Below, piece after piece: positions 18,827 through 30,587 of a stretch of DNA of 64,000 bases. The stretch spans positions 817,501-881,500 of the forward strand of contig NZ_CP060296.1 of the NCBI RefSeq assembly GCF_014303735.1. Direction: 5' to 3'. Origin of the DNA: Variovorax sp. PAMC28562. Its GTDB lineage: Bacteria > Pseudomonadota > Gammaproteobacteria > Burkholderiales > Burkholderiaceae_C. Each line of letters opens with the position of its first letter. Position 1 is the stretch's first letter. A program made the position numbers and the translations under genes. The notes under the pieces are model-generated. The model had not been told where the DNA came from and ran no database searches. It saw only the letters and a program-made list of their open reading frames with translations.

Positions 18827-21259
18827 ATGGCGACAACGCCTGCGCCCTTGCTGCCCGGCGACTCGGACCCCGCTCCGCAAACGCCGTTCCGCAAAGCGCT
18901 TCAACGCTACTGGCGTCGCCGCGGCGCCTGGCTGGTGCTCACTGTCGGCCTGCTCGCACTCGTGACCGAGCTCACGCTGACCCAGCCGCTGCCGCGCTTC
19001 GATCGTCTGCTACAAGAAAACACCGGCGCGCCGCTCGAACAGAAACCATCCGGCAACGTGGTCATCGTCGCGATCGACGAAAAGTCGCTCGCGGCCATCG
19101 GCCGCTGGCCCTGGCGACGCGCCCTGCATGCCGAAGCGCTGCGGCGCATTGCGGCGCAAAACCCCCGCTGCATCGGCTTTGACTTGCTGCTGCCGGAACA
19201 AGATTCGACTTACGCCGCCGACGATGCCGTGCTGGCGCAGGCCATGCAGGACAGCGGTTGTGTGGTGCTGCCGATGGCGCTGCAATCGGTCGGCCAGCAA
19301 ACGCAGAAAGAACTACTGCCGACGCCCCTGCTGGCCCGTGCGGCCAATGCCATCGGCCATGCGCATCTGTCGCTCGATCAGGACGGCATCACCCGCAGCG
19401 TCTACATGCGCGAAGGTTTCGAGGGCCGCCCCTGGCCGCACTTCGTCGTCGCGCTGCACGACGCCGCGCTGGCGTACGAAAAAGGCCAGGCGCCGCCGCC
19501 GCGTCCGCCGTTGCCGGCCATTGAAAGCAATTCGCCATGGCTGCGCGAGCAGCATGAGCTGGTCGTGTTCGCGCGCGGCGAGCAGCCCTTTGGCACGGTG
19601 TCGTACGTCGATGTGCTGCAAGGTCGCGTCGCGCCCGATGTTTTCAGGGACAAATACGTGCTCGTCGGCGCCACCGCGGTCGGCATGGGCGATGCTTATG
19701 CCACGACGGCGCCGAGCGTCACAGGCCTCACCCCCGGCGTACAGATCTTTGCCGACGTGCTCGAGGGCGTGCTGAGCGGGCGGCGCGTGGTCGACGCGTC
19801 GATCTGGCAAGACCTTGCCTACAACCTCTTGCCGCTCGCCGTGGCGCTCTTCGGACTGCTCTGGCTGCGGCCCGTCGGCGTGATCGCGTTGATCGGCGCC
19901 ATGCTCGCGCTGCGCCTCGGGCTGAACGCGACGCGGCCCTGGGTGGGCGTTCAGTTTGCGCCGGCGGCGGGCTTCGCGGGCTTGCTGCTGGTCTATCCGC
20001 TGTGGAGCTTTTTGCGCCTGTATGCCGCGCTGAGCTACCTGCGTTGGGAAACCGCGCAGCTGGCGCTCGATTTCAAGGGCGGCACGGTGCCGTTGCCGCC
20101 GCCGAGGCCGGGACGTGGCGACTTTCTGGATCGGCAAATGGCCGCCACATCGGCCGCCGCACAGCGCATGCGCGACCTGCATCGCTTCGTGCGCGATGGC
20201 ATCGACCATCTGCCCGACGCGACGATGATTCTGAACGGCCGCGGCCGAGTGATGATCTCCAACATCGCTGCGCAGCGATATTGGCAAACCGATGCCACAG
20301 GCCTGTTCGGCCGAGATGCGCACCGGCTGCTCGCAGAGCTGCGCTGGCGCACGACGGGCGCCCCGATGATGCCGACCGGCGCCTTGTTGAACGGTGTGCA
20401 GCCGATCATGGGCGAAGGCGAAGACCCAAAGGGCCATTCGTTGCTGTTGCGCTGCGTGCCGTTCTTCGACGATGCCAACGCGCATGCCGGCTGGATGGTG
20501 GCGCTGGTCGATATCAGCAAGATGCGCCGCGCGCAGGGCCAGCGCGACGAAGCCTTGCGCTTTATCTCGCACGACATTCGCGAACCGAGCGCGTCGATAC
20601 TGACCACCATCGAGTTGGCGCGCACGCGCCCCGAACTTTTCGAAGGTGACGCGCTGTTCCAGCGCATCGAGCGCCATGCGCGAACCGGGCTCGAACTGGC
20701 CGATGGCTTCGTCAACCTCGCCCGTGCCGAAGCCCAGCCGTTCCGCGCGGAAATACTCGATCTCGTGGCGCTGATGCAGATGGCCATCGATGACGCATGG
20801 ATCGCGGCGCGACAGCGCAAAGTGCGGGTGCTTCTGACCACTGCGCTGGAAGACGCACCCTGCACCGCCGACCGGAGTTTGCTCACCCGGGCGCTGATCA
20901 ACGTGCTGAGCAATGCGCTCAAGTACTCGCCACCGGGCGCCGATCTGCGCTGCAGCCTTGTCGAAGCCGAAGCTGACTCCGGCCCGACATGGCGCATTGG
21001 CGTTCAGGACCAGGGGCCCGGCATCCCGCCGGAGCTACAGTCGCAGTTGTTCCAGCCGTTCAACAGGCTCCACCGCGACAGTCACCCCGACGTGCACGGT
21101 GTCGGTTTGGGCTTGCTGCTGGTGCGCACCGCCGTGCATCGTCATGGCGGAACGATCGAGATCGACAGCGCGGCCAATGCCGGCTGCACCGTGACGCTGG
21201 TGCTGCCCAGGCCGACCGCTGCCGAACTGGAAGAATTGAGAAAAGACGTGCAGGAGTGA
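18827..21259 (+). CDS. CHASE2-domain sensor histidine kinase
   Basis: An 810-aa membrane kinase. A first membrane helix (about 34-52) is followed by a large extracytoplasmic CHASE2 domain (about 55-320: VVIVAIDEKSLAAIGRWPWRR, FDLLLPE, DKYVLVGATAVG). Three clustered helices follow (about 325-400), then a PAS-like region (about 450-560), and the kinase core. The phospho-accepting His582 lies in FISHDIREPSAS, the N-box Asn692 in NVLSNALKYSPP, with G1 DQGPGIPPE and G2 GVGLGLLLV. It should phosphorylate the response regulator two genes upstream and may sense the LysM/FecR protein. The Nudix gene starts 4 bp after its stop. Confidence 0.92.
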   Translation: MATTPAPLLPGDSDPAPQTPFRKALQRYWRRRGAWLVLTVGLLALVTELTLTQPLPRFDRLLQENTGAPLEQKPSGNVVIVAIDEKSLAAIGRWPWRRALHAEALRRIAAQNPRCIGFDLLLPEQDSTYAADDAVLAQAMQDSGCVVLPMALQSVGQQTQKELLPTPLLARAANAIGHAHLSLDQDGITRSVYMREGFEGRPWPHFVVALHDAALAYEKGQAPPPRPPLPAIESNSPWLREQHELVVFARGEQPFGTVSYVDVLQGRVAPDVFRDKYVLVGATAVGMGDAYATTAPSVTGLTPGVQIFADVLEGVLSGRRVVDASIWQDLAYNLLPLAVALFGLLWLRPVGVIALIGAMLALRLGLNATRPWVGVQFAPAAGFAGLLLVYPLWSFLRLYAALSYLRWETAQLALDFKGGTVPLPPPRPGRGDFLDRQMAATSAAAQRMRDLHRFVRDGIDHLPDATMILNGRGRVMISNIAAQRYWQTDATGLFGRDAHRLLAELRWRTTGAPMMPTGALLNGVQPIMGEGEDPKGHSLLLRCVPFFDDANAHAGWMVALVDISKMRRAQGQRDEALRFISHDIREPSASILTTIELARTRPELFEGDALFQRIERHARTGLELADGFVNLARAEAQPFRAEILDLVALMQMAIDDAWIAARQRKVRVLLTTALEDAPCTADRSLLTRALINVLSNALKYSPPGADLRCSLVEAEADSGPTWRIGVQDQGPGIPPELQSQLFQPFNRLHRDSHPDVHGVGLGLLLVRTAVHRHGGTIEIDSAANAGCTVTLVLPRPTAAELEELRKDVQE

Positions 21260-21263
21260 CCCG

Positions 21264-21758
21264 ATGACCATGGCCGAGCGCTGGAAACCCAACGTCACCG
21301 TGGCGGCCGTCATCGAACGCGACGGCCGGTTCCTGCTCGTCGAAGAACACACCGGCGACGGACTGAAGCTCAACACGCCCGCCGGCCACCTCGACCCAGG
21401 CGAATCGCCCGCCGAAGGATGCGTCCGCGAAACGCTCGAAGAAACGGCGCACCACTTCGCGCCGACGGCCTTGGTCGGCATCTACATGGCGCGCGCCTCG
21501 CGCAAGACGAACGGTGACGACGTGACCTACCTGCGCTTCGCATTTGCAGGCACGCTGGGCGCCTTCGAAGCCGACCGCACGCTCGACGACGGCATCGTGC
21601 GCACGCTGTGGATGACGGCGGAAGAACTCCGCGGGAACGTCGAGCGCCACCGCAGCCCGTTGCTGATGCAGTGCATCGACGACTACCTGGCCGGCCGGCG
21701 CTTTCCGCTGGACCTGGTGCATGTCGACGCGTCCGTCGCGTCGCTGAAAAAGCTGTAG
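21264..21758 (+). CDS. Nudix hydrolase, NudJ-like
   Basis: A 164-aa cytoplasmic pyrophosphohydrolase. The Nudix box begins at Gly41 in GHLDPGESPAEGCVRETLEET, with the REXXEE metal-binding core at 55-60; Ala62 replaces the usual final glycine. The surrounding sequence (NVTVAAVIERDGRFLLVEE, LNTPAGHLDPGES, and a C-terminal SPLLMQCIDDYLAGRRFPLDL) resembles NudJ, which removes phosphate from thiamine pyrimidine pyrophosphate and nucleoside triphosphates. In E. coli nudJ lies next to mnmA; here a ligase gene separates the two. AGGAG precedes the ATG; an in-frame ATG two codons later is an alternative. Confidence 0.8.
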   Translation: MTMAERWKPNVTVAAVIERDGRFLLVEEHTGDGLKLNTPAGHLDPGESPAEGCVRETLEETAHHFAPTALVGIYMARASRKTNGDDVTYLRFAFAGTLGAFEADRTLDDGIVRTLWMTAEELRGNVERHRSPLLMQCIDDYLAGRRFPLDLVHVDASVASLKKL

Positions 21759-21870
21759 AAGTTCGGGATTTGTCGGCTGCGCATACGGGAAAGCCCCGAG
21801 CCCAGCGGCGCTTGTCGACGCAGACGCGCTTCCACAATGGGGTCTTCAAGAAGTGACCTTTGGAGACGAC

Positions 21871-23592
21871 ATGACACAAGCCGCCACGCCCGGAAAAACC
21901 CCCTGGACGACGTCGTATCCGCCCGGCATGCGCTGGGACGCCGAGCTGGCCTTCAAGCCGGTCGCGCAGTTTCTCGAAGACGCCGCAGCACGCTGGCCCG
22001 ACAACTCTTGCATCGAGTTCATGGGCCGAGTCATCAGCTACCGCGAACTCGACGCGCTAAGCGACAAGGCCGCCAAGGGCTTCCAGGCACTCGGCGTGAA
22101 GCCGGGCGTGCATGTGGGGCTCTTCCTGCCGAACACGCCGCACTATCCGATCGCGTTTTTCGGCGTGCTGAAAGCCGGCGGTGTGGTGGTCAACTATTCG
22201 CCGCTCGACGTCGAGCGCGTCTTGGCGCACAAGGTCGAGGACAGCCAGACCGACATCCTCGTCACGCTCGACCTGGCCGTGCTGTACCCGCAGATGGCGC
22301 GCATTCTCACGAGTTCGCGCCTGAAGAAGCTGGTGGTCGGCAGCCTCGCCGAATACAGCGGCGCACCCGACAAGGTCAACGCGATGCTGCAGGGTGCCGG
22401 GCTGCTGGCGCCGGTGCCGGTCGACGCCAAGCACATGTCGTTTGCGCAGTTGCTCGACAACGACGGCGCGGGTGTCGTGCGGCATCCGCTCGGCGACCTG
22501 AAGAAAGAAGTCGTCGTGCTGCAGTACACGGGCGGTACCACCGGCCTTCCCAAGGGCGCAATGCTGACCCACGCCAACCTGGGTGCGGCGAGCGCGCAAT
22601 ACCTCGAATCGACCAAAGGAAATCCGCCCATCCTGGACGAAGGCGTGGAGCGCTTTTTGATCGTGCTCCCGCTCTTTCACATCTACGCGCTGAGCGCGGC
22701 GATGCTGCTCGGCATGCGGCTCGGCGCCGCGCTGGTGCTGCACACCAAGTTCGACATCGACGCGGTGCTGCGCGAGATATCGGTAGGCAGGATCAGCGTA
22801 TTTCCGGGCGTGCCGACCATGTACACGGCGATGCTGTCGCACCCCAAGGCCAAAGAGACCGACATGACGTCGCTCAAGTTCTGCGGCTCCGGCGGCGCAC
22901 CGCTGCCGGTCGAGGTAGAGCAGCGCTTCTTCGAGATGACCGGCTGCCACCTGAACGAAGGCTGGGGCATGACCGAGACCTCGCCCTCGGGCACCTTCAC
23001 GCCGGCACGCGGTGCACGCAAGGCGGGCTCGTGTGGCATGCCGCTGCCGGGCATCCTCATCAAGTTGCTGGCGCTCGACGGCTCAGGCGAAGAGGTCGCC
23101 ACCGGGGAGCCGGGCGAGCTGTGCGTGAAGGGGCCGAACGTGATGCTCGGCTACTGGAACAACCCCGGCGCCACGGCCGACTCGATGACGCCCGACGGCT
23201 ACTTCCGCAGTGGCGACGTCGCCAGGTTCGATGCCGACGGCTTTCTCTACATCGTCGACCGCACCAAGGACATGCTGCTGTGCGGCGGCTTCAACGTGTA
23301 CCCGCGCGTGCTCGAAGAAGCCATCTACGAGCATCCGTCGGTCGCGGAGGTGTGCGTGATCGGCGTGCCCGACGAGTACCGCGGACAGTCGCCCAAAGCC
23401 TTCGTCGTGCTCAAGGCCGACGCGGAACCGCTCGAACTCGATGCGCTCAAGACCTTCCTGAAAGACCGCCTTGGCAAGCACGAAATGGTCGGATTCCTCG
23501 AAGTGCGCAAAGAGCTGCCGAAGACGGCCGTCGGCAAGCTGTCGAAGAAGGACCTGGTCGAAGAGGAAGCCCGCAAGCGCGCGATGGCCTGA
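21871..23592 (+). CDS. Acyl-CoA ligase (AMP-forming), FadD-like
   Basis: A 573-aa ANL-family ligase. The phosphate loop YTGGTTGLPKGAML, A5 GWGMTETSPSG, the hinge YFRSGDVARFD...DRTKDMLLCGGFNVYPRVLEE and the C-terminal Lys in LPKTAVGKLSKKDL are all intact. The GFNVYP signature favours medium- or long-chain fatty acids, but the substrate is not decided. The start at 21871 (MTQAATPG) follows GGAG; a GTG 18 bp upstream is less likely. It lies between the Nudix gene and mnmA, both read in the same direction. It is only moderately similar to the ligase at 11194-12888, so it is an old paralogue rather than a recent duplicate. Confidence 0.87.
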   Translation: MTQAATPGKTPWTTSYPPGMRWDAELAFKPVAQFLEDAAARWPDNSCIEFMGRVISYRELDALSDKAAKGFQALGVKPGVHVGLFLPNTPHYPIAFFGVLKAGGVVVNYSPLDVERVLAHKVEDSQTDILVTLDLAVLYPQMARILTSSRLKKLVVGSLAEYSGAPDKVNAMLQGAGLLAPVPVDAKHMSFAQLLDNDGAGVVRHPLGDLKKEVVVLQYTGGTTGLPKGAMLTHANLGAASAQYLESTKGNPPILDEGVERFLIVLPLFHIYALSAAMLLGMRLGAALVLHTKFDIDAVLREISVGRISVFPGVPTMYTAMLSHPKAKETDMTSLKFCGSGGAPLPVEVEQRFFEMTGCHLNEGWGMTETSPSGTFTPARGARKAGSCGMPLPGILIKLLALDGSGEEVATGEPGELCVKGPNVMLGYWNNPGATADSMTPDGYFRSGDVARFDADGFLYIVDRTKDMLLCGGFNVYPRVLEEAIYEHPSVAEVCVIGVPDEYRGQSPKAFVVLKADAEPLELDALKTFLKDRLGKHEMVGFLEVRKELPKTAVGKLSKKDLVEEEARKRAMA

Positions 23593-23647
23593 TCGCTAGA
23601 CCGCACGGGGTACCCGTGCAATGCAACGCTGGGACAATGCTGTCCCT

Positions 23648-24751
23648 ATGTCTAAAAAACAGCGCATCGTGGTGGGCCTGTCGGGCGGAGTCGATTCCGC
23701 AGTGACGGCGCACCTGCTCAAACAGCAGGGCCACGAGGTCGTCGGCATCTTCATGAAGAATTGGGAAGACGATGACGACAGCGAGTTCTGCTCCTCGAAC
23801 ATCGACTTCATCGACGCCGCCAGCGTGGCCGACGTGCTTGGCATCGAGATCGAACACGTCAACTTCGCGGCCGACTACAAAGACCGTGTCTTCGCCGAAT
23901 TCCTGCGCGAGTACCAGGCCGGCCGCACACCGAATCCCGACGTGCTGTGCAATGCCGAGATCAAGTTCAAGGCCTTTCTCGATCACGCGATGCGGCTCGG
24001 TGCCGAAAAAATTGCGACCGGTCACTACGCGCGTGTTCGCTTCAACGAAGCCACGCAAAAGTATGAGCTGTTGAAGGGCCTCGACGGCTCCAAGGACCAG
24101 AGCTACTTTTTGCACCGCCTGAACCAGCAGCAGCTGTCGAAGACGCTGTTCCCGATCGGTGAGTTGCACAAGACCGAAGTGCGCCGCATCGCCGACGAGA
24201 TCGGTCTGCCCAACGCGAAGAAGAAAGACTCGACCGGCATCTGCTTTATTGGCGAGCGGCCGTTTCGCGAATTCCTCAATCGCTACATCTCCAAGGCGCC
24301 GGGTCCGGTCAAGGACGAACGCGGCCGCACCATCGGCGAACATCAGGGCCTGAGTTTTTACACGCTCGGCCAGCGGCAAGGTCTGGGCATCGGCGGCATC
24401 AAGGCAAAGGGCGCACAACGCGGTGCGGGTGATCACGCGCCGTGGTTCGTGGCGCGCAAGGATGTCGAGCACAACACCTTGTGGGTCGTGCAGGGGCACG
24501 AGCATCCGTGGCTTCTGTCGAATCTGCTGGAAGCCGACGATGCGAGCTGGGTGGCGGGTGCTGCGCCCGCAACAGGCGACTATGCGGCGAAGTCGCGCTA
24601 TCGGCAGGTCGACTCGGCATGCGAGCTTGACAAGGGCACCGACCAGGCGTTTCGCCTAGCGTTCGATGCGCCGCAGTGGGCAGTGACGCCGGGCCAGTCA
24701 GCCGTCGTGTACGACGGCGACGTGTGCCTTGGCGGCGGCGTGATTGTCTAG
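23648..24751 (+). CDS. mnmA: tRNA-specific 2-thiouridylase MnmA
   Basis: A 367-aa enzyme that installs sulfur at C2 of wobble U34 in tRNAs for Lys, Glu and Gln. The PP-loop [10 protein letters not shown] is at residues 10-19, the nucleophile Cys101 lies in [12 protein letters not shown], and the persulfide-carrying Cys199 in [19 protein letters not shown] elements near residue 35 and the [10 protein letters not shown] beta-barrel entry are also typical. The start [10 protein letters not shown] at 23648 matches the family; a longer in-frame ATG at 23621 is not supported. It is convergent with the LLM oxidoreductase gene 17 bp downstream. Confidence 0.95.
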   Translation: MSKKQRIVVGLSGGVDSAVTAHLLKQQGHEVVGIFMKNWEDDDDSEFCSSNIDFIDAASVADVLGIEIEHVNFAADYKDRVFAEFLREYQAGRTPNPDVLCNAEIKFKAFLDHAMRLGAEKIATGHYARVRFNEATQKYELLKGLDGSKDQSYFLHRLNQQQLSKTLFPIGELHKTEVRRIADEIGLPNAKKKDSTGICFIGERPFREFLNRYISKAPGPVKDERGRTIGEHQGLSFYTLGQRQGLGIGGIKAKGAQRGAGDHAPWFVARKDVEHNTLWVVQGHEHPWLLSNLLEADDASWVAGAAPATGDYAAKSRYRQVDSACELDKGTDQAFRLAFDAPQWAVTPGQSAVVYDGDVCLGGGVIV

Positions 24752-24762
24752 AAGATCACGCC
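24737..24762. terminator. Hairpin across the mnmA stop, between convergent genes
   Basis: GGCGTGAT (24737-24744) and ATCACGCC (24755-24762) form a perfect 8-bp stem around a 10-nt loop that contains the mnmA stop codon. No T-run follows, so it may act in RNA stability or as a weak bidirectional terminator. Confidence 0.4.
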
Positions 24763-24768
24763 ACCTAG

Positions 24769-25773
24769 TCAGGCATCCACTGTCTCGCGCAACCCGGCCA
24801 GCAACTCGTAGGACCGCAGTCGCGCCGAGTGGTCGAACACCTGCGACGTGATCATCAATTCGTCCGCGCCAGTGCGCGCGATGAAGGCATCGACGCCGGC
24901 GCGCACCGTCTCGGGCGAACCGACCGCCGAACACGACAACACCGAATCGAGCAGAGCGTTTTCCGACGCGCCGACGCGTTGCCGATAGCCTTCGACCGGC
25001 GGCGGCAGGCGTCCCGGCCGTCCGCTGCGCAGATTCACGAAAGCTTGCTGCCATGAGCTGGCACGGAATTCAGCCTCGGCATCGGTGTCGGCCACGAACA
25101 CATTGAAGCCGAGCATCACGTGCGGCTTTTGCAGCTGCGCCGATGGCTTGAAGGTCTCGCGATAGATGCGGATCGCCTGCATCATTTGCTGCGGCGCAAA
25201 GTGCGAAGCAAAGGCATAGGGCAGGCCAAGGTGCGCCGCCAACTGGGCGCCGAAGGTGCTCGATCCCAGAATCCAGACTGGCACTTCGAGCCCCTGACCG
25301 GGCACTGCGCGCACGGCTTGCCGCGGTTCCTTCGACATGAAGTCCATCAACTCGACCACGTCTTGCGGGAACTGGTCCGAATCCGATTCCAGATTGCGCC
25401 GCAGCGCCTGCGCGGTGCGCTGGTCGGAGCCCGGCGCGCGGCCCAGGCCAAGATCGATGCGGCCCGGATAGAGCGATTCGAGCGTGCCGAACTGCTCCGC
25501 GATCACCAACGGCGAATGGTTCGGCAACATGACGCCGCCGGCGCCGATGCGAATGGTCGAGGTGCCCGCGCCGATGTACGCCAAAAGCACCGCCGTCGCC
25601 GCGCTGGCGATCCCCGGCATGCCGTGGTGTTCGGCCAGCCAGTAGCGCCGGTAGCCCAGCTTTTCACCGAGCTGCGCAAGCGACAGCGAGTTGCGGAACG
25701 ACTGCCCGGCGTCGCTGCCTTCAGTAATGGGGGAAAGATCGAGGATCGAAAGGGGGGTAGATGTCGGGGCCAT
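24769..25773 (-). CDS. LLM-class flavin-dependent oxidoreductase
   Basis: A 334-aa bacterial-luciferase-like monooxygenase fold (MsnO8-type subgroup by appearance). Recognisable elements are [68 protein letters not shown], the [11 protein letters not shown] loop and PVWILGSS. These proteins use reduced FMN (or F420 in other lineages) to oxidise small substrates; the substrate here is unknown. The start [10 protein letters not shown] at 25773 is chosen because the residues of the longer in-frame extension look non-coding. There is no strong Shine-Dalgarno. It is divergent from the BLUF gene. Confidence 0.85.
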   Translation of the reverse strand: MAPTSTPLSILDLSPITEGSDAGQSFRNSLSLAQLGEKLGYRRYWLAEHHGMPGIASAATAVLLAYIGAGTSTIRIGAGGVMLPNHSPLVIAEQFGTLESLYPGRIDLGLGRAPGSDQRTAQALRRNLESDSDQFPQDVVELMDFMSKEPRQAVRAVPGQGLEVPVWILGSSTFGAQLAAHLGLPYAFASHFAPQQMMQAIRIYRETFKPSAQLQKPHVMLGFNVFVADTDAEAEFRASSWQQAFVNLRSGRPGRLPPPVEGYRQRVGASENALLDSVLSCSAVGSPETVRAGVDAFIARTGADELMITSQVFDHSARLRSYELLAGLRETVDA

Positions 25774-25981
25774 GTCTGGTATTTTGGTCCGAACCGTCGA
25801 TTTCCAACGGGTGCGAGAACTTTTCCTCCAGGCATCATGAGGTGCCCGCCGAGCCGATGACCCCGGTCGAACACGGCATCGAGCCAACCGCTACTCTGTA
25901 AATGGGCGCAAGAGCCCGAGATTTGAAGCCTCGCGCTGTCTCTTTCACCCCGGTTCACACACTACTAAGACGTCAAAAATC

Positions 25982-26404
25982 GTGCTCATACGTTTGATCT
26001 ATGTAAGCAAGGTGGTCGATCTGCAATCAACCAGACTGACCGAGGCGATCTTGCGCACGGCGCACGCCTGGAACACGCAGAACGGTATTACAGGCGTGCT
26101 CTGCGAGGGCCAAGGGGTGTTCTTGCAGGTGCTCGAAGGCGAGCGTGGGCTGGTAACGCGCCTGTATTCACGCATCTTTGCGGACCCGCGCCACACCGAC
26201 CTGGAGCTGATCCATTGCGAAAGCATTACCAAGCGCCACTACGGTGAGTGGTCCATGGCGCATGTGAACCTGTCCGACGTGGATCCGCAGACAAAAATCA
26301 TCTGGCCGGACTTCGATCCCTACTCTCCCGGCGGGGCACTGGTCATGACGCGCATCGCCGACCTTATTGCCGAAGGCCGAACGGTCGACGCACCGGCGTC
26401 CTGA
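25982..26404 (+). CDS. Single-domain BLUF blue-light photoreceptor
   Basis: A 140-aa protein with a GTG start. It is a complete BLUF domain, which binds FAD and rearranges a hydrogen-bond network on blue light. The key residues fall at the spacing seen in AppA: Tyr7 (IRLIYVSK), Asn31 (AWNTQNG), Gln49 (VFLQVLEG), and Trp90 and Met92 (GEWSMAHV). There is no attached output domain, so it must signal through a partner protein. No obvious partner (EAL, GGDEF or MerR) lies adjacent; neighbours are an LLM oxidoreductase and ssb. About 30 extra C-terminal residues follow the core. No strong Shine-Dalgarno is visible; the GTG is the only fitting start. Confidence 0.9.
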   Translation: MLIRLIYVSKVVDLQSTRLTEAILRTAHAWNTQNGITGVLCEGQGVFLQVLEGERGLVTRLYSRIFADPRHTDLELIHCESITKRHYGEWSMAHVNLSDVDPQTKIIWPDFDPYSPGGALVMTRIADLIAEGRTVDAPAS

Positions 26405-26437
26405 GACGCAGCGACGTCAAAAGAGCGGGGCCCGGCT

Positions 26438-26959
26438 TCAGAACGGAATGTCGTCGTCCATGTCGTCGAAGCCGGACGACGACTTGGCAGGTGCCTGGCG
26501 TGGCGCCGGTGCAGGAGCGCGAGGCGCAGCCGCCGGAGCGCGCGGTGCGTAGCCGCCGCCACCGCCCCCACCTTGCGAATAGCCGCCTTCGTCGTCGCCA
26601 CCACCTTGCGGGCCGCCCATACCCTGCCGGCTACCGAGCATCTGCATCTGGTCGACACGAATCTCGGTCGCGAACTTTTCGACGCCTTCCTTGTCGGTGA
26701 ACTTGCGGGTCCGAATCTGTCCTTCGACGTAGATCTGCGAGCCCTTGCGCAGGTACTGCGCGGCAATTTCAGCCAGCCTGCCGTTGAAAACGAGGCGGTG
26801 CCACTCGGTCGCCTCCTTCATCTCGCCACTGGACTTGTCTTTCCACTTGTCGGTGGTCGCGATGGTCACATTACAGACCTGATCGCCACTGGGAAAGGTG
26901 CGGCTTTCGGGATCGCGCCCGAGATTGCCGACGAGGATGACTTTATTGACCGATGCCAT
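26438..26959 (-). CDS. ssb: Single-stranded DNA-binding protein
   Basis: A 173-aa SSB. The OB fold (1-110: [50 protein letters not shown]) is followed by a flexible tail rich in Gly, Pro and Ala (about 120-160) and the acidic tip DDMDDDIPF, which recruits repair and replication partners. The start at 26959 (MASVNK) is the family start; a 21-residue in-frame extension is discarded. It is divergent from uvrA, as in E. coli, with 138 bp between the two starts. I looked for a LexA box of the CTG-N10-CAG type there and did not find one. Confidence 0.96.
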   Translation of the reverse strand: MASVNKVILVGNLGRDPESRTFPSGDQVCNVTIATTDKWKDKSSGEMKEATEWHRLVFNGRLAEIAAQYLRKGSQIYVEGQIRTRKFTDKEGVEKFATEIRVDQMQMLGSRQGMGGPQGGGDDEGGYSQGGGGGGGYAPRAPAAAPRAPAPAPRQAPAKSSSGFDDMDDDIPF

Positions 26960-27097
26960 GTGCACTGCCCCTGATGAAGGATTGAAGGAGGAGGAAAAGC
27001 AGAATTGTGCCCCATGGGCCAAAGCGCTCCGAAGCCCCGGAACCGCGCTTGAGTCCCGCGCGACTTATCATGCTCGGTTGCCCAAAACGGACTGCCC

Positions 27098-30166
<3,069 letters not shown>

Positions 30167-30271
30167 CCCCGACCTTGTAACGATCAGGCGGCGACGGCGT
30201 CCGTCGCCTGCACACGCCGCCCGCGCCGGGTGTCATGCAAAACGATGCGCTGATGGATCAGTCGCTCCACC

Positions 30272-30448
30272 ATGTTGAGCCGCTCCACAAGTTCCATTGC
30301 GGTCACGACGATCGCACGCGCATCGAACTTCCTGCGCACCGACATCGTCGTGATGGGGATCATCGTGATCGGGGTGGTGGCATATCTGTTCGATCTGTTG
30401 ATGCGGTGGGTGGAGCGCGAGGTCGTGCCGTGGAAGGGCAGGATCTGA
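30272..30448 (+). pseudogene. C-terminal remnant of an SsuC/TauC-type ABC permease
   Basis: Up to 59 codons remain. The readable end (NFLRTDIVVMGIIVIGVVAYLF, DLLMRWVER, VVPWKGRI, stop) matches the last membrane helix and cytoplasmic tail of nitrate/sulfonate/taurine ABC permeases. The first ~20 residues are unrelated, an in-frame stop lies at 30251, and no permease N-terminus, ATPase or binding protein is nearby. It is therefore a truncated leftover, probably non-functional. An ATG overlapping its stop (TGATG at 30446-30450) opens a 33-codon frame I do not recognise. The surrounding gap 30167-30587 also contains a GGGATT/AATCCC inverted repeat (30478-30507), an ACGCA-tct-TGCGT palindrome (30531-30543) and the hairpin listed next. 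Confidence 0.6.
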
Positions 30449-30556
30449 TGGACAAAACCTGGGAAACCTGCAAAATTGGGATTGATTTCATTTTTCGGCG
30501 CAATCCCGAAATCCTGGACTTTCGCCTGGAACGCATCTTGCGTGACTGAATCGACT

Positions 30557-30576
30557 GGCGCTCTCAGCGCCTTTTT
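30557..30576 (+). terminator. Terminator or attenuator just before the SBP gene
   Basis: GGCGCT-CTC-AGCGCC is a perfect 6-bp stem (30557-30562 with 30566-30571) followed by TTTTT (30572-30576). The ATG of the binding-protein gene is at 30588, only 11 bp later. Either it terminates the vanished upstream operon, with the new operon's promoter upstream and subject to attenuation, or it tunes expression of the SBP operon. Confidence 0.65.
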
Positions 30577-30587
30577 CTGGAGCATTT

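Noticed and set aside
26960..27097. A LexA/SOS box between ssb and uvrA
   Set aside because: I looked for CTG-N10-CAG in this divergent gap and found no match, although such boxes are known at this locus in other bacteria.
30184..30300. A minus-strand frame ending near 30184 (MELVERLNMVERLIHQR) as a regulator remnant
   Set aside because: It is partly antisense to the permease remnant and shows no recognisable fold; not enough evidence for a gene.
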